Below are positions 24,291-35,471 of a stretch of 64,000 nt of DNA, one piece after another. The stretch spans positions 3,384,761 to 3,448,760 of the forward strand of contig JAJEKV010000030.1 of assembly GCA_021234155.1 (NCBI GenBank), read 5' to 3'. The notes under the pieces were generated by a model that did no database searches, had not been told where the DNA came from, and saw nothing but the letters and a program-made list of their open reading frames with translations. Within the stretch, counting starts at the first letter, position 1; each line of letters begins with the position of its first letter. Made by a program: the position numbers and the translations under genes. The stretch is from Isoetes taiwanensis. Lineage: Eukaryota > Streptophyta > Lycopodiopsida > Isoetales > Isoetaceae.

Positions 24291-24489
24291 AGGAATGAAA
24301 ACTATCCAACATTACCAATTATTCATGGCCTGCTCCCAGCTACCGCCAGTCAAGGGACCCCACCAACAAATTGGGAATGCTATCTTAGTTTTCAATTTTG
24401 CTCCCAAATACAACTCTTCACTTCATTAGTTATTGACGAGCACTTGAATGCTTTGACAATTTGTTGTTGAGTCTCAATAAGGACCTATG

Positions 24490-25075
24490 CATCAGAACAA
24501 ACATGATCTTTGAATATGAGAAGATTTCTTCTCTTCCAAATGGACCAAATGATCCATGTAGAAGCCAGATGAAAAGCCCTTATTGCCAAATTTTTCCAGC
24601 CGGTTGGGTAGACTACTAATAACACCTGCTAGAAATTCAAACTGCAGTGAAAAAGGTCTTGAAGCCACATCCAAGTATGTCTGACATGTTGACACATGAA
24701 GAAGCAATGCTCAATTGTCTCGTCCCTTTCTGTACATACGGGGCAAAGTGCAGAAACATCTGGACGAAATTTGTGCACCACAAAGTTAACACGCAGACAT
24801 CGATGAATGATTTGCCACCACAAAACAAATGCTCTGGGATGGAGTAGTTTATCCCATACCCATTTTTATACTGCTTTCTATCGGTCCCTAGGGATGACTA
24901 GAGGCCACTTTGCTGAAGGAGGCATGACTTCAGCAACAAGCAAGATCTTATACATCGAGTTCACAAACTTATCTGCTTTGACAAGCTCATGTAGTTGAGG
25001 GGCATCTACTTGTGTTATTGGAGGCAGAACTGAAGAGACCTTCTGCCAAATAGCCCCCTTCCATCTTAATGAAGC
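24490..25075 (-). mobile_element. non-LTR retrotransposon (LINE) C-terminal fragment
   Basis: On the minus strand the frame reads WWQIIHRCLRVNFVVHKF, then CPVCTERDETIEHCFFMC and QHVRHTWMWLQDLF. This is the Cys/His zf-RVT module found at the end of plant LINE reverse transcriptases. Upstream (higher coordinates) a second frame continues with coding-like sequence up to about 25.1 kb. No RT catalytic block or endonuclease is present, so only the 3' end remains. It abuts a plus-strand transposase fragment at about 25.08 kb, which marks an insertion or recombination junction. Confidence 0.75.
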
Positions 25076-25078
25076 CAT

Positions 25079-25951
25079 GTGGAACTGGATGTCATTTTGG
25101 CAGCCAAAGATATAGGAATACATTTTGCACTATTACCTGCACATACATCACATAGGCTCCAGCTACTAGATGTGTCTCGCTTTCTGCCATTCAAGGCAGC
25201 ATTCAAAAGATTGAGGGCAGAATACATGGTCAAAAAGGCAGATCTGAACCTAAGAGGGAAGACATAGCTGATTTAATATCTATGTCCATGGCTGCAGGTC
25301 TAACAATGTCGAATATAAAGGCTGGTTTCATGGCTACATGGATATGGCCATTCAATCCAACAAAGGTGGTGCCTGGAAAGGAAGGCAATAGTTTTGCTCG
25401 GGAGGAAGTTTATGTGCCAACATCAGTACTTGACCAACCAGCAAGTGGAGTTGGAATTGAAAATGGATTGGTCTGTTCCCATTGTGCAGCCTGCAGCAAT
25501 GAGAATGCACAAATGGAAGTTGATGGGAATGAACGAATGGAACAACCATGTGACCAAGGGTTGAACATGGAGGGTCTCAACATACAAGAGGTTGACTTGC
25601 AAATGGGAGGAGCATGTGCAAGCAACATGTGACCGTGCAGAAGATAGCTTGGGAATAATGCAGCAAGTCCTACTCCACAGACCATTAGAGGCTTTATGCC
25701 AGCAATCAAGTCAAGTTCCTCCAAGTCAGAGCACACAAGAGACAACAAGGAGGAGGAGGGACATTGCACCTAATCTGCATGGAAGAGTGCACATTAGCAG
25801 CAACGAATTATGTCAAGCACTTGCAGCAGAGAAGGCAAGAAGGGAAGAGGCTGAGAGACTGAAGAGCCAGCAAGCTGCCCTTAAGAAGGTGGAGACAGCC
25901 AGGAGGAGGGCTGAAAAAGAAGAAGCCAGCAGACGGGCTGCTGCAAAATAG
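25079..25951 (+). pseudogene. pogo-like (DDE_1) transposase C-terminal fragment
   Basis: The frame begins LDVILAAKDIGIHFALLPAH and TSHRLQLLDVSRFLPFKAAF, the last catalytic block of pogo/Tigger-type DDE transposases, where the aspartate of LDV is the third catalytic residue. After a frame change near 25.25 kb it continues with DLISMSMAAGLTMSNIKAGF and IWPFNPTKVVPG. A further frame change leads into an alanine, lysine and arginine-rich coiled coil, with AEKARREEAERLKSQQAALK at about 25.84 kb. The N-terminal DNA-binding domain and the first two catalytic aspartates are missing. The fragment cannot encode an active enzyme. Confidence 0.75.
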
Positions 25952-26349
25952 GCTAGAGAGGGAAAGTAGGAAGCAAGCAGAAGCTTTATATGTGGAGAGC
26001 ACCAGAAGGCTGAGGGCATTTTGTATCCAGCAGGCCAATCCAGGGTGAAAGCCATCTTTGGCTGCCAAAGACCAAAGAGGTTGGCTGCTAGGAACAGGAT
26101 GAGAGAAAGGCAAGGCAAGTCATTGGGGAGGATGACAATTGGGAGGCCTGTGTGCCAAGCAGCCAGAATGAAGAGGTGGGGATTGTGCAAGTACCTAGAG
26201 AGCAGGCATGTCATGATAGCATGGTAGCCCCGCAAACACAATAGGTTGCAGTCTTGAAGACACACATTTATGTGAGGGAGATGGGGTGCATCCTCAGTCA
26301 ATTAGCATAGAGGGCTACATCTAACAAAGTTAGCAACATCCGTTCACCT

Positions 26350-26816
26350 TTGAAGAGGTGGGACCTTGCCAGCAACCAAAAAACATTCAGTCCTTTAGCT
26401 AACTCTTTGAGGATGCATACACAAGGCTGGATAAACTATGCAGCAGCAAATACAGGGCCAGGAAATGACGAAGTCAGGGCAATTGACAAGGCCAGACATA
26501 TTCGAGAGATGGCTGAGATTGGAGTGGATGTCAAAGCCCTTGCTACAACAAGGGGCATGGATGAGGGCTTCTTTAGAACATGGAGGTCTGCACAGGTATG
26601 CAGCAGCAACTTTGCTATAATGTTGTGCCCACTTTTCTTAACACACGTTTGGTAATGCAGGTAAATGAGGCCACACCAGCACTATCTTTGAACACAAACA
26701 CAACAGAAATGGTATGTAGTTATCTTTGGCATTTGGAGTTGGTATTTGTGTATGCTAATTGGATAAGTCCATTGATGCAGGATGCATATGATTCAGACGA
26801 GACCATAGAAGAGTAA
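26350..26816 (+). CDS. three-exon C-terminal gene fragment, unknown protein
   Basis: The first exon is open up to 26595 and reads GWINYAAANTGPGNDEVRAI, then KARHIREMAEIGVDVKALAT and RGMDEGFFRTWRSAQ. It ends at a GTATGC donor. Exon 2 (26661-26711, 17 codons, VNEATPALSLNTNTTEM) and exon 3 (26781-26816, DAYDSDETIEE and a stop) have proper TGCAG acceptors, and all joins are in phase 0. There is no ATG at 26350, and an upstream stop lies nearby, so the beginning is unknown. It follows the pogo-like relic and may be the last exons of an element-encoded protein or of a host gene. I do not recognise the family. Confidence 0.5.
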
Positions 26817-27131
26817 TAATCTGTGCTACCAATCAATGGGCTTAAGAAGGAGGACTTAAGTTGTTTTTTTAATGTTTAGGAAGCAGATGGACATAACAAT
26901 CATTTTTTGTTGAATACATGCAATGTTAAATGCAGAAACAACCTTTCTTAGGGATGTCTTCAAGGATATTACATAGCATATGTCCACAAAAATGCCTTAT
27001 GAAGTTTGGCATTACAAAATAAAACAAAAAACCTTCTAATAGGTTGCGCAGACATCTAGGTACTTAGGGCATATCAGAGGGCTATAGATTAGTTATGTAA
27101 GCATCCATTTGACCCAGAAGCAGCAAATGAG

Positions 27132-27352
27132 TTACTCTAGATTAACCAGGCTCTCAAACTTAACCCGATCCCCTTCAGCAACAGTCACACGGCAGTGGAC
27201 CATGTCGTTATCATCCTTGGCGTGCTGCACTTGATCAGTAATTTCTGGTGTAACTTCAATAGCCAAGTTTGAACCCACTGCATTATAAATTTCAGTGCGT
27301 GTCACAAGGACGTTTTTCAGAGTGAAGGAGCCGAGATCTTCGGTTCCCTAAG
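27132..27352 (-). other. orphan terminal exon, unknown protein
   Basis: The minus strand is open for over 60 codons, reading FTLKNVLVTRTEIYNAVGSN, then LAIEVTPEITDQVQHAKDDN and VHCRVTVAEGDRVKFESLVN before LE and a TAA stop. A TTAG acceptor directly precedes GGAACCGAAG. The composition is strongly protein-like and free of stops, yet there is no ATG at its start, which is why simple start-to-stop scans miss it. No partner exon was found upstream. I do not recognise the family. Confidence 0.4.
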
Positions 27353-27769
27353 AGGCGCCCGAGTCTCGGCGCGCTCTCTTCTTTGCTAGGGAGGGAGGCG
27401 GCTTCCAATATGGGCTGGAGCCTGGGGTCTTTCTCCAACTTTCCACGGTGCTAGGGATCCTGGGTTCACGCATGGCGACACAGGGCTACATGTCAGGCAA
27501 TGGGGGTGCCTAACCCCCCCCCCCCCATCTTCGACGGCCTGTATCACTTCGACCTGTGATTTTTTCAAGGCAGTGTTTTTTCCATTGCAGGAGGTGGTAT
27601 CTAGAGATACCTTGGCCAGGCAAATTAGAGTTGTTTTGACAATTTGCCACATTAACGCCTCTTAAGTCCGCGAGACATGGAGACCGTACCCTAAGGTATT
27701 GACGGAACCTAAATTAGCAAAAGGGCAAGTGGGCATTATGGAGTGTACAGGCTGAGGGGGAGTTGTTGG

Positions 27770-27965
27770 TAAGATGCAGCTTGTACATTTATATATTTAT
27801 CTAATATGTAGCATTATAACAGGGGTTTTTTTTTTGTTTTTGTACTGTTTTCTCTAAGGTTTTCATATGATTTGGTGGCCGTATTCATCCAGGTGTACTA
27901 AATAGTATTTCTAGAGTGCACCCTTTTGTTAGCCGTTGATTTTAGAAAAGGGAGCAAATCCTGTG
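27770..27965 (+). repeat. dispersed repeat family A, copy 1
   Basis: Shared landmarks are gcattataacagggg, a T-rich run, ttttcatatgattt, gtattcatccag(g), gtactaaatagtatttctag, agtgcaccc and gggagcaaatcctgtggt. Copies also lie at about 38110-38290 and 45943-46075. I see no coding capacity. Confidence 0.75.
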
Positions 27966-28099
27966 GTGAATATCCTCCCATTAGTTTTAGGGTTTTGTTT
28001 AGGGTTGTGTGGCCTATTATTTTATCTATCTACTAGCCTATGATTTTGTTGTCAGATTATGAATGCCATGGCAGATTATGATTTTGTGTTGGCTATGGC

Positions 28100-28280
28100 G
28101 CGGAGGGGTTTCTTAGCTTCTTTGAAGCTTAAGGCCATTGAAGGCCGAACTTTTTGAAGCTTAAGGCCAGATTGTCGCATCAGGGATTGTTTTCAAGCAT
28201 GTAAAGTTGGATCTTTGAAGCTTAAGGCATCCGTTGCTTAAGGATCTGGCTGGTTTTGAAGCTTAAAGATCTGCCGGATC
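28100..28280. repeat. cluster of ttgaagcttaaggc phrases
   Basis: The phrase tttgaagcttaa(g/a)g occurs about four times within 180 bases, with inverted and direct relations because AAGCTT is palindromic. It is probably local duplication. Confidence 0.6.
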
Positions 28281-28284
28281 TTTG

Positions 28285-29440
28285 CTTAGGGGCTTGATTA
28301 GGTGGGGAAAACAGGGGAAACAGTTACCTCGGGCTGCCCACGATCCTCTGGCATAGACATCTCTTTAAAGATACTGCTTTGACTGATTTTCCCGAGCTTC
28401 TACTCCATGGATTCCTCAAAAACAGATGTTAAGAGTTAAGGTTAAGGGTTTGCAGCGTCTTTTGTATGTCCCTGATATTCTTTTAGGCAGTTGAGATGGC
28501 TTTGCAGGTGTCTTACAGTCGAGATGGTTAAGGGTTTTGCAGCCGGGATGGTTTTCGGTAGAGATCGTTCAAAACAGACCTGAGATCAATGTCCATGCTA
28601 GATATTGGAATAACTTTGTCTAACTGCCTCGGACCTGTGTAAATCGTGCAGACTTTGAATATTCAACTGTTCTTACTCTTCAACAAACAGCCGTCTACAG
28701 TAAGTTATCATCACCCGACTTTAGTCGTTTTTGATGTGATAGAGAACTGTGTGTTTAATGGAACATTTTGCAAGTTAGCGACCTGGAGGAGTGGGAATGG
28801 GAACTACTATGGATCATTGTTTTCACAAGCCCACACAAGTTTCACAAGCACTTAAATTTGAACATAGGTATTTCCTGCCAAACCTCATCTACAAGTCATA
28901 GCTTTCATATCGTTCAGTGTGACAAGCTGTCTATTTTATCAGGTGTAATGATCCTAAGGTTTGTAAAGAGCAAATCAAGGACGACTCCAAAGAGCGCCCC
29001 ATGTTTTGGCGTCTCACATGCTATGCACATTGGAAATAGTGAGACAAAACTTTGGGAAAAGATTTTAAACTAAGTCTCGCACCCGGTTTGCATCGCCCGA
29101 AATGGATGCGGTATTACACCATAATAATCCATGGTGTTTTCTTGCAACCTTCCGAATGATATAGTAGGGGACATGAGTTTTGAAGAACTTCGGCTCAATT
29201 GCATATGAAGGTGCACAACAAAGGGATTCCACCACCAGATTTGGTGGGTGCAATTGTGTACTTGTTTTTCGAAAGTTAATTGTGTACTTGTGCAATAAAA
29301 GTCTTGATGGCATTTTATATTTATATAGATCCAAAGAGAAATGAACATGTTCATGGCAAAGAACTCAATTTGAGATGCTCCTTAGAAATCCTTATAATGG
29401 TCCTTTGCTCATCCTCCACAAGGAACAACAATGCTTTTTG
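28285..29440. other. no supported gene
   Basis: Short frames on both strands between 28.6 and 29.35 kb overlap one another and show no recognised domain. Confidence 0.5.
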
Positions 29441-29449
29441 GGAAGATTG

Positions 29450-29562
29450 TGCCTCTCCATTCCAAAGTTTCGACCCCTTGGAATTATGGGATCTAGCGGT
29501 CCTCCTCCATTCCAAAGTTCGGAAGTTGGACCCTTTGGAATTATGGGATCTAGCAGTCCTTT
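29450..29562. repeat. 55-60 bp tandem duplication
   Basis: ccattccaaagtt, a variable core and cctttggaattatgggatctagc(g/a)gtcct occur twice in a row. Confidence 0.8.
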
Positions 29563-29639
29563 TCTATGTCACGTAACTCTAGTACCAACATGTTGACTTT
29601 CTTTGGTGGTATGCAGTCTAGCTAAATTTAGAATGATGA

Positions 29640-30036
29640 AAACATCCATCATTAGAGTATTATCCATCGTTAGAGTATTAGGTAATGTGATCTACACCCC
29701 TACACCATTCGTAAGGCCCCGAAGGAAAAATTTCAGTTAACACAAACCATTAACACACAACTACCATTAACATTATTAACACAAACCATTGCATTTGACA
29801 CATTTAAATAAAAATCCCCCTTAAACCCCCTTTGGTTTGGGTGCATATTCACACGGGGGGTTACGTAGGGCAGCGAGAGCCCCAAAAAATTTACAACACA
29901 TGTACAAAATTAACACCATTAAGTACATTCTCTAAAACCTTATAGTATTCTGTAAATTTTAATATACGATATACAAAAACTTGTACATGCATACCCCACA
30001 AACGAGGATCGCTATGTACGGTCCAGATCTTGGAAT
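29640..30036 (+). mobile_element. MITE family B copy with inverted interior, right end missing
   Basis: From 29813 the left terminal repeat (AATCCCCCTTAAACCCCC) matches the element at 48.34 kb. The leader before it (acacaaaccattgcatttg, taaggccccgaagg) matches too. After the terminal repeat, however, the interior runs in the opposite orientation: gggcagcgagagcc, then ttaacaccattaagtac and ccccacaaacgaggatcgc are reverse complements of the 40.4 and 48.4-48.6 kb interiors. The copy ends near 30036 after ccagatcttggaat, so no right terminal repeat is seen. Confidence 0.8.
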
Positions 30037-30039
30037 GGG

Positions 30040-31000
30040 CGTGACGTGGCAAGACATGGACCAAGAAATTAAAGAAAGTGGAATTGGGGCCAGAAGTGAC
30101 AGTCCGTAAAAGTTGGGTAGCGCAATTTTTGCCCCATCCACCAATCCCTTTGTGCCATGTAGCACACATTCTTTCCAAAAATCAGTGATTCTTGAATTTT
30201 ATTTTACAGGAATCAGATTGGAGCTAGAATAAGTGAGTTTGATGATTTTTTTTTCATTGACTTCTGACATTCTTAAGCCAAAATTACTTTGACATCCATA
30301 GCTAGACATCTGAAGCTAGTAGCAGAGTATGCCTGCATAAAAGATTCACACAAATTATCACAGAAGTTTGAATCAGAGGCTGCTTCTAACTCAACCTAAA
30401 GTAGGGGGATGGGATAGATAATGTCATGCATAGCCTTTGATAGGGACTATGACCACAGCATTTAGCTTTTGATCAAATAGACTCAATTGAGCACCTGTTC
30501 AAAGAAACAAAGTCGTGTTGAGCTAATAAAAAAGTTTTAAACTTTATGCCCCTGTTTAGAAAATAGGCAAACAAAACGGATTACAGAGATGGCAAGAAAT
30601 ACTGCGAAATGAAAAAGAAATAATGTTTATAAAAACACAAGAAACAAAACAAAAGCCACAGCCATGAGCAGAAGGAAGAAAAATAAAGTTCCCCCTTTCT
30701 CTTACAAATGTGTTGGCTATGGTCATTAAACCTCCCTGTTTCCTCATTTCCCACTGCCACCTCTGCCACAAGCTTCTCCATTGCCATATTTCTATTTATC
30801 GCCCTGTTTCTATCTCTTGCTTATGAAAGCTTCAAATCCGCCCTTCAAGCAATCTGCCTTGCTTATGAAAGGGCCATCTTTACAACCTATGACTCTTAAA
30901 TTGTCAGATCTTATGGCAGAAACACACAAAGGAAGTAAAGATCCTACAAAAACTTTGAAAATATCTGGCGCTCGACTTGAAAATGACATCAAACGAAAGA
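30040..31000. other. no supported gene
   Basis: A plus-strand frame at 30781-31032 and opposing minus-strand frames overlap and cannot be told apart. I recognise no domain. Confidence 0.45.
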
Positions 31001-31029
31001 GAAGACCAAAGGGGTTAAGAAAATGTGAA

Positions 31030-31780
31030 TGATGCCTAGCCCCTTGGCGTCGAGACGACGCCATACCAAGAGCTCGGCAAGACCATGTGAACAGCGAAAA
31101 TGCCACGTCAACAAATTTCGGCCAGAAAAATTGGCCTATGCGCATCTATGCATTGGCCAATTTTCTAGCTCCTCCTCTAGACATTCCTTGTGTATGAAAA
31201 GCCACGCTGGTAGACTAGTAGAATCCATCAAGGTAAGTTAGTCTTCATTCTTGATTGGTGTCCAATGAGAGCTCGCCATGTGGTGATCATACTAATCCGG
31301 AATGACAAATGGGTACATCGTTCTTGACGAACCTGCGACAGCCGGTCTGCTTACCATCTGTTTGCATGAAAACCCTTTCACCCAACACCTTGGCGTCTGG
31401 CGGCAACAATGGCGATTCACGCTTTCGCGGAATGGGGTGGCCCGCCGGCCGGCCGAACAGCAATCGGTGGCCAGCTCCCATTCCAGAGAAGGAATCTGTG
31501 AATTGTTGCTGCTCCACGTAACGTCAACGTAAGTGGGTATTGATTCCTACGGATTCATGAATCATTCTTATCCAGAATGAAAACTAGCATGCACAAAACC
31601 AGGAGAATCAAGTCAGCTTACCTTGACGTAGTGGAGCAGGAAGGGGTCGAGCATTCTTACCAGCCCGACGACACGGAGAATCCGGTCGGCCTCGAGAATC
31701 CGTCGGCGCCTCAATGGCCTCCCGTTCAGGCAGTCGAGGGAGGGCAACGCTTCCCCCCTTCCCGTTCCACGTAATGGAAG
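31030..31780. other. GC-rich island of unclear nature
   Basis: This segment is much richer in G and C than its surroundings and is open in several frames on both strands. On the minus strand an open frame ends at a good donor, CAAG|GTAAGC, at about 31622; on the plus strand there is another, CAAC|GTAAGT, near 31530. These could be first exons of a gene or a promoter-associated island. I recognise no protein family in any frame. Confidence 0.3.
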
Positions 31781-32478
31781 GCAAATTAGTGACAGAGATT
31801 TAAACCTTATGGATCGGATTTGCTGATCGGAACTGGGGATTGGTGGGCTCATCAAGATACTGCTGGGATTGAATTGGGTTGAGTGATTTTTTTTATTTCC
31901 GTATTTATCGGACGCTGACATGTTATAGCCACGGGCATACCCGTGGTATATCCATGTCTTTGACATGTTATAGCCATGAACAAGGTTTAAAATGAAACAC
32001 ACTTATTTAAGAAGTGCGTTTGAAAGATTCCCTCAAAAAAATTGGAAATTTTTAAAAAGTGCAAAAAATAGAGGCATTCAAGTTTTGTGGATATGATTTT
32101 TACAAAGCCATCATGAAAACGACACTTTTGAAGAGAAATACTCTAAAAGCATAGGACCAAAAAAAAAAAGGAAGCCATTTAGGGGTCAAGCAGAATTTCC
32201 ACCTGAGCCATAGAATTTCCATTGCCAAAATACATGCAATTGAAGTAGGTTGTGTTGCAAAGCGTGCATGAATACTCTCACGGTAGCAGAACACATCGTT
32301 TAGCAGAAATAAATTCTTTAAACTTTTAACAGAGAAGAAAGCATTCGAAGTAAGTATTCATATTAAATAGTGTTACCAAAAGTTGTTACATAGCACTATC
32401 TGTATAAGGTCTTTAAATAACAGGGCATGCCACGACCAATTTGCGAGAGAATGTTTCAAGTAAGAAATAGTGGTGCGC

Positions 32479-32534
32479 GGTATAAATTTATTACGGCGGG
32501 TTGAAATGAAAACCCATCGGTATAAATTTATACC
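32479..32534. repeat. GGTATAAATTTATACC palindromes, left cluster
   Basis: A perfect copy lies at 32519-32534 and a one-sided copy at 32479-32491. The same 16-base palindrome forms a larger cluster at 34.7-34.9 kb. Confidence 0.8.
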
Positions 32535-33659
32535 ACCGGTGTGGTGGGTCCACCAGGTCCACAAGACTCTCATCGCCTTTGAGATTTTTGTTTTCCTTGA
32601 TGTCTCCAAATCGTTCTTACGTATGCATTCTTTTGTATGCATTTGTTTGATAATTTGAAGTACTTCACCGCTTTTATTGTATTTAGCACTTTTTGGAGCT
32701 TGTGAAAGACATCTTGAATTTGATTAAATCTTCAAGTTTAATATGAATATTTTCTAGCTACCAATTAACTGCAGAACTTAATGATAAATTCGAATTTGGT
32801 CAATCCAATCACAATCAAAGCTTGAAAGACCAAAGTTTACACAAAATTATCAAATCGACAATCAAGACATGCAAAAAAAGTTTACTGACGACAAAAAGAG
32901 CTTACCAAGAAACTACAATGGAAACTACAATGGAAGAACCCTATTAAATCTTCTGTAGTTTTTATTAGAAAGGAACCTTAACCTTTTCTTACAAAACCCA
33001 ACACACATATTACTTTGAATCAAAAGAACATGTGATCGTTTTCAATTAGTGCCAACTCCTTGGCGATTGTTGGTGTTGCGAGAACCTTGAATAAGCACAT
33101 AACACATGGCAAGTAACATTTTTTGCAGATGGGCCATGCTTCCTTTTGGCTAGCATATGCGAAACTTCTGGCCCTGGATTGTACCATTGTGCCACAAAAT
33201 TTGAGATGAAGGTTTACACTAGGATTGAGACCATTATTACACCTTAAGTAACTTTAGAGTTTTTGAAAGTAACAACATAGTTACATCGTTCTCAATCTCC
33301 TTAGCATAATGCGTATAAGTGGAACCTTCTTGAATCTTAAAAAGCCAATCTCACTTACGCCGCCAAGGTCTTTCTCCTCCGAAAAGTTAAAGCTATTTTT
33401 TGTTGATCCATTTCTCAATGGAATCTCTCTCCCTTGCAAGAACTAATGGGCTTGGTGAGATGAGAACTTTGTAAAAATTTACCTCAATCATCTCGCCAAG
33501 GCACGGAAGGAGTTGGCGAAGATGGGGTTTCAACTCGGATCTTGCATACCAAAGTTGGTTAATGAGATTCAAAATGATCTTAATCTAGGCGATTTGGTGC
33601 AAGTATAGAAACAAAATGATCTTAATCTAGACATATGTAGTGCAAGTTTAAGAGACATA

Positions 33660-34100
33660 CCCTAGCATAGGGAGACAAAGGTCTAGGGGCGAGGGAACAC
33701 CTGGCTGCACCGTTTTCCTTTGGTGTCACTTGGTGAGCTCTTCAATGGACAGGTGCTTCAACGGGGAGCTTGTGCAACTTCCACAACCGCTTCAGCGGGA
33801 GCTACTTCCACAACTGCTACTTCTACGGGGTTCCGCATATGCCTAAACTTGAGGAGGACGGTGCACTACAAAAAAACATCAGGCTTTTTTACCTTTAAGT
33901 AGAAAAAGGCTCTTCTCGAGCATTACGGAGCTCTTAGCTATGGTGGATAGTTGTCTTAGAAGGGCTCTTCTAGCGGACCGCCAAAATGTGAACTCAGCCA
34001 TGAGAATTATTAGCAATAGTCTCCAAAATGAGCGACATAAAAAAAGAAAAAGCTCCTCCTGAAGCATCATTGATCCGTGTAAGCGACACCTCATTACATG
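33660..34100 (+). other. possible decayed coding sequence inside the 3.6 kb element
   Basis: Short plus-strand stretches such as FSSITELLAMVDSCLRRALL and ADRQNVNSAMRIISNSLQNE look protein-like but are interrupted. No domain is recognised. Confidence 0.25.
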
Positions 34101-34706
34101 AAAGGTAGCGGGGTTCCAACTATTCAAATTTCCGGTGGCCTTTTGTGAATCTTGGCTATTCTAATGTTATTTCTTCTCTATATAACAAGAAATCCATGAA
34201 TGCGGGAACTAAACTTCGGGGGTTGTGCCAAAACGAGCCAAGATGCAAAACTTCGTATAAACTGATGCAAGATTTGTAGGCATGAAAAGGAACGTTTAGT
34301 AGCTATGAGAAGATCTAGGAGCAAGCAACATTACTTTGCTACTCCATCTCTCATTCTGATCCAGTATGACGCCCGGTCCCTCGTTATGGATATGCACGCG
34401 AACCCTAAAGCGGCGCATCAACAAAACCCTAAATGCTTCTTTCTTCCACTTTCAGAAAAAATTCATGCTCTAAGAAACTCCAGCATCAATAAAATCCTGC
34501 ATTCGTTAGAATATAGAAATCCCAAAGCTTCCTTCACAAAAACTTTTCCTAGTCTCCGTATAGATTTATACCGATCAAAGTTGAAAGCGAGATGTAGAAC
34601 ATATTTTGCCTAGTTTTAACCAACCCATGGCATGTTATATCTATGCAATGTCGCGTTATAACCATGAAGATAGTTATGTAGCAAAACGTTTCTAAAGAGA
34701 GCTCGC

Positions 34707-34897
34707 GGTATAAATTTATACCGTGGCTTCCCGTAAAAATAAAAAATGTGGGTATAAATTTATATTTGCTCCGCTCTTTTCTCGTGGGGTGATGGTATAA
34801 ATTTATACCGCTGATGGCTTTCTGAGTGGTATAAATTTATACCGCTTCGAGTTGTTCTCTAGTGCATTGCTTGAGCTCACGTGGTATAAAATTATAT
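34707..34897. repeat. GGTATAAATTTATACC palindromes, right cluster
   Basis: Perfect copies lie at 34707-34722, 34794-34809 and 34828-34843, with decayed copies at about 34751 and 34883. Most are bordered by CG, giving CGGTATAAATTTATACCG in places. The sequence contains TATAAA on both strands. Confidence 0.85.
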
Positions 34898-35385
34898 TTT
34901 TATATGCCTCTTGAGCTCACCTATGCTTCAAATTCATATCGTCCAACAAATGTGGGGAAATTAAAGCATAAAAATATAACTTTGTTGAGAATGTCAAATG
35001 TATTATATTTTTTACAATTTTGTTTAAAAATTTGTAATGGTTTTAAAAACTTTGAATATTATATGCTTTTGTTGCTCTAGTGGAATTGCTATTTGTTTCA
35101 ATGTCAAATTTTTTATTGTATTTAGATTTGTTAGTATTTTTCATACCAAACTAGGGGGGGCAAGGGGGCAATAAACAATTTCGCATGTAAGCTAAGTTCA
35201 ATTACCCCTCAAAAAGGGTACCTAAAATGTCAAAATGTCACGCTTTGTCACAAATAGATCGCGTGAAAATGGACCTTTTTTGGGGAATTTTAGGGAATCT
35301 TTTAAAGATTCCTTTTGAAGTGCGTTTGGAGCAAATTAGTGCGTTTCATTTTAAACTTTGTTCATGCCAAAAAAAAACTACACCG

Positions 35386-35471
35386 CGTTTTTGTGGACAG
35401 TGGATTTTTTGCCATTTAAAGCTGGCTACGTTTTTATGGACAGTGGATTTTTTGCCATTTAAGGCTGGCTA
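35386..35471 (+). repeat. 43-bp tandem duplication
   Basis: cgtttttgtggacagtgg...gccatttaaagctggcta (35386-35428) is followed directly by a near-identical unit (35429-35471). It lies in the right end of the 3.6 kb element. Confidence 0.9.

Noticed and set aside
25808-26301. Long minus-strand open frame
   Set aside because: It is antisense to the alanine/lysine/glutamate-rich coiled coil of the pogo-like relic; such codon usage leaves the opposite strand open by chance.
27510-27530. Run of about twelve C residues as a functional element
   Set aside because: A single homopolymer without further structure; possible sequencing or slippage effect.
31287-31532. Overlapping frames on both strands in the GC-rich island
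   Set aside because: All frames are open because of composition; none shows a recognised domain, so no CDS was called.
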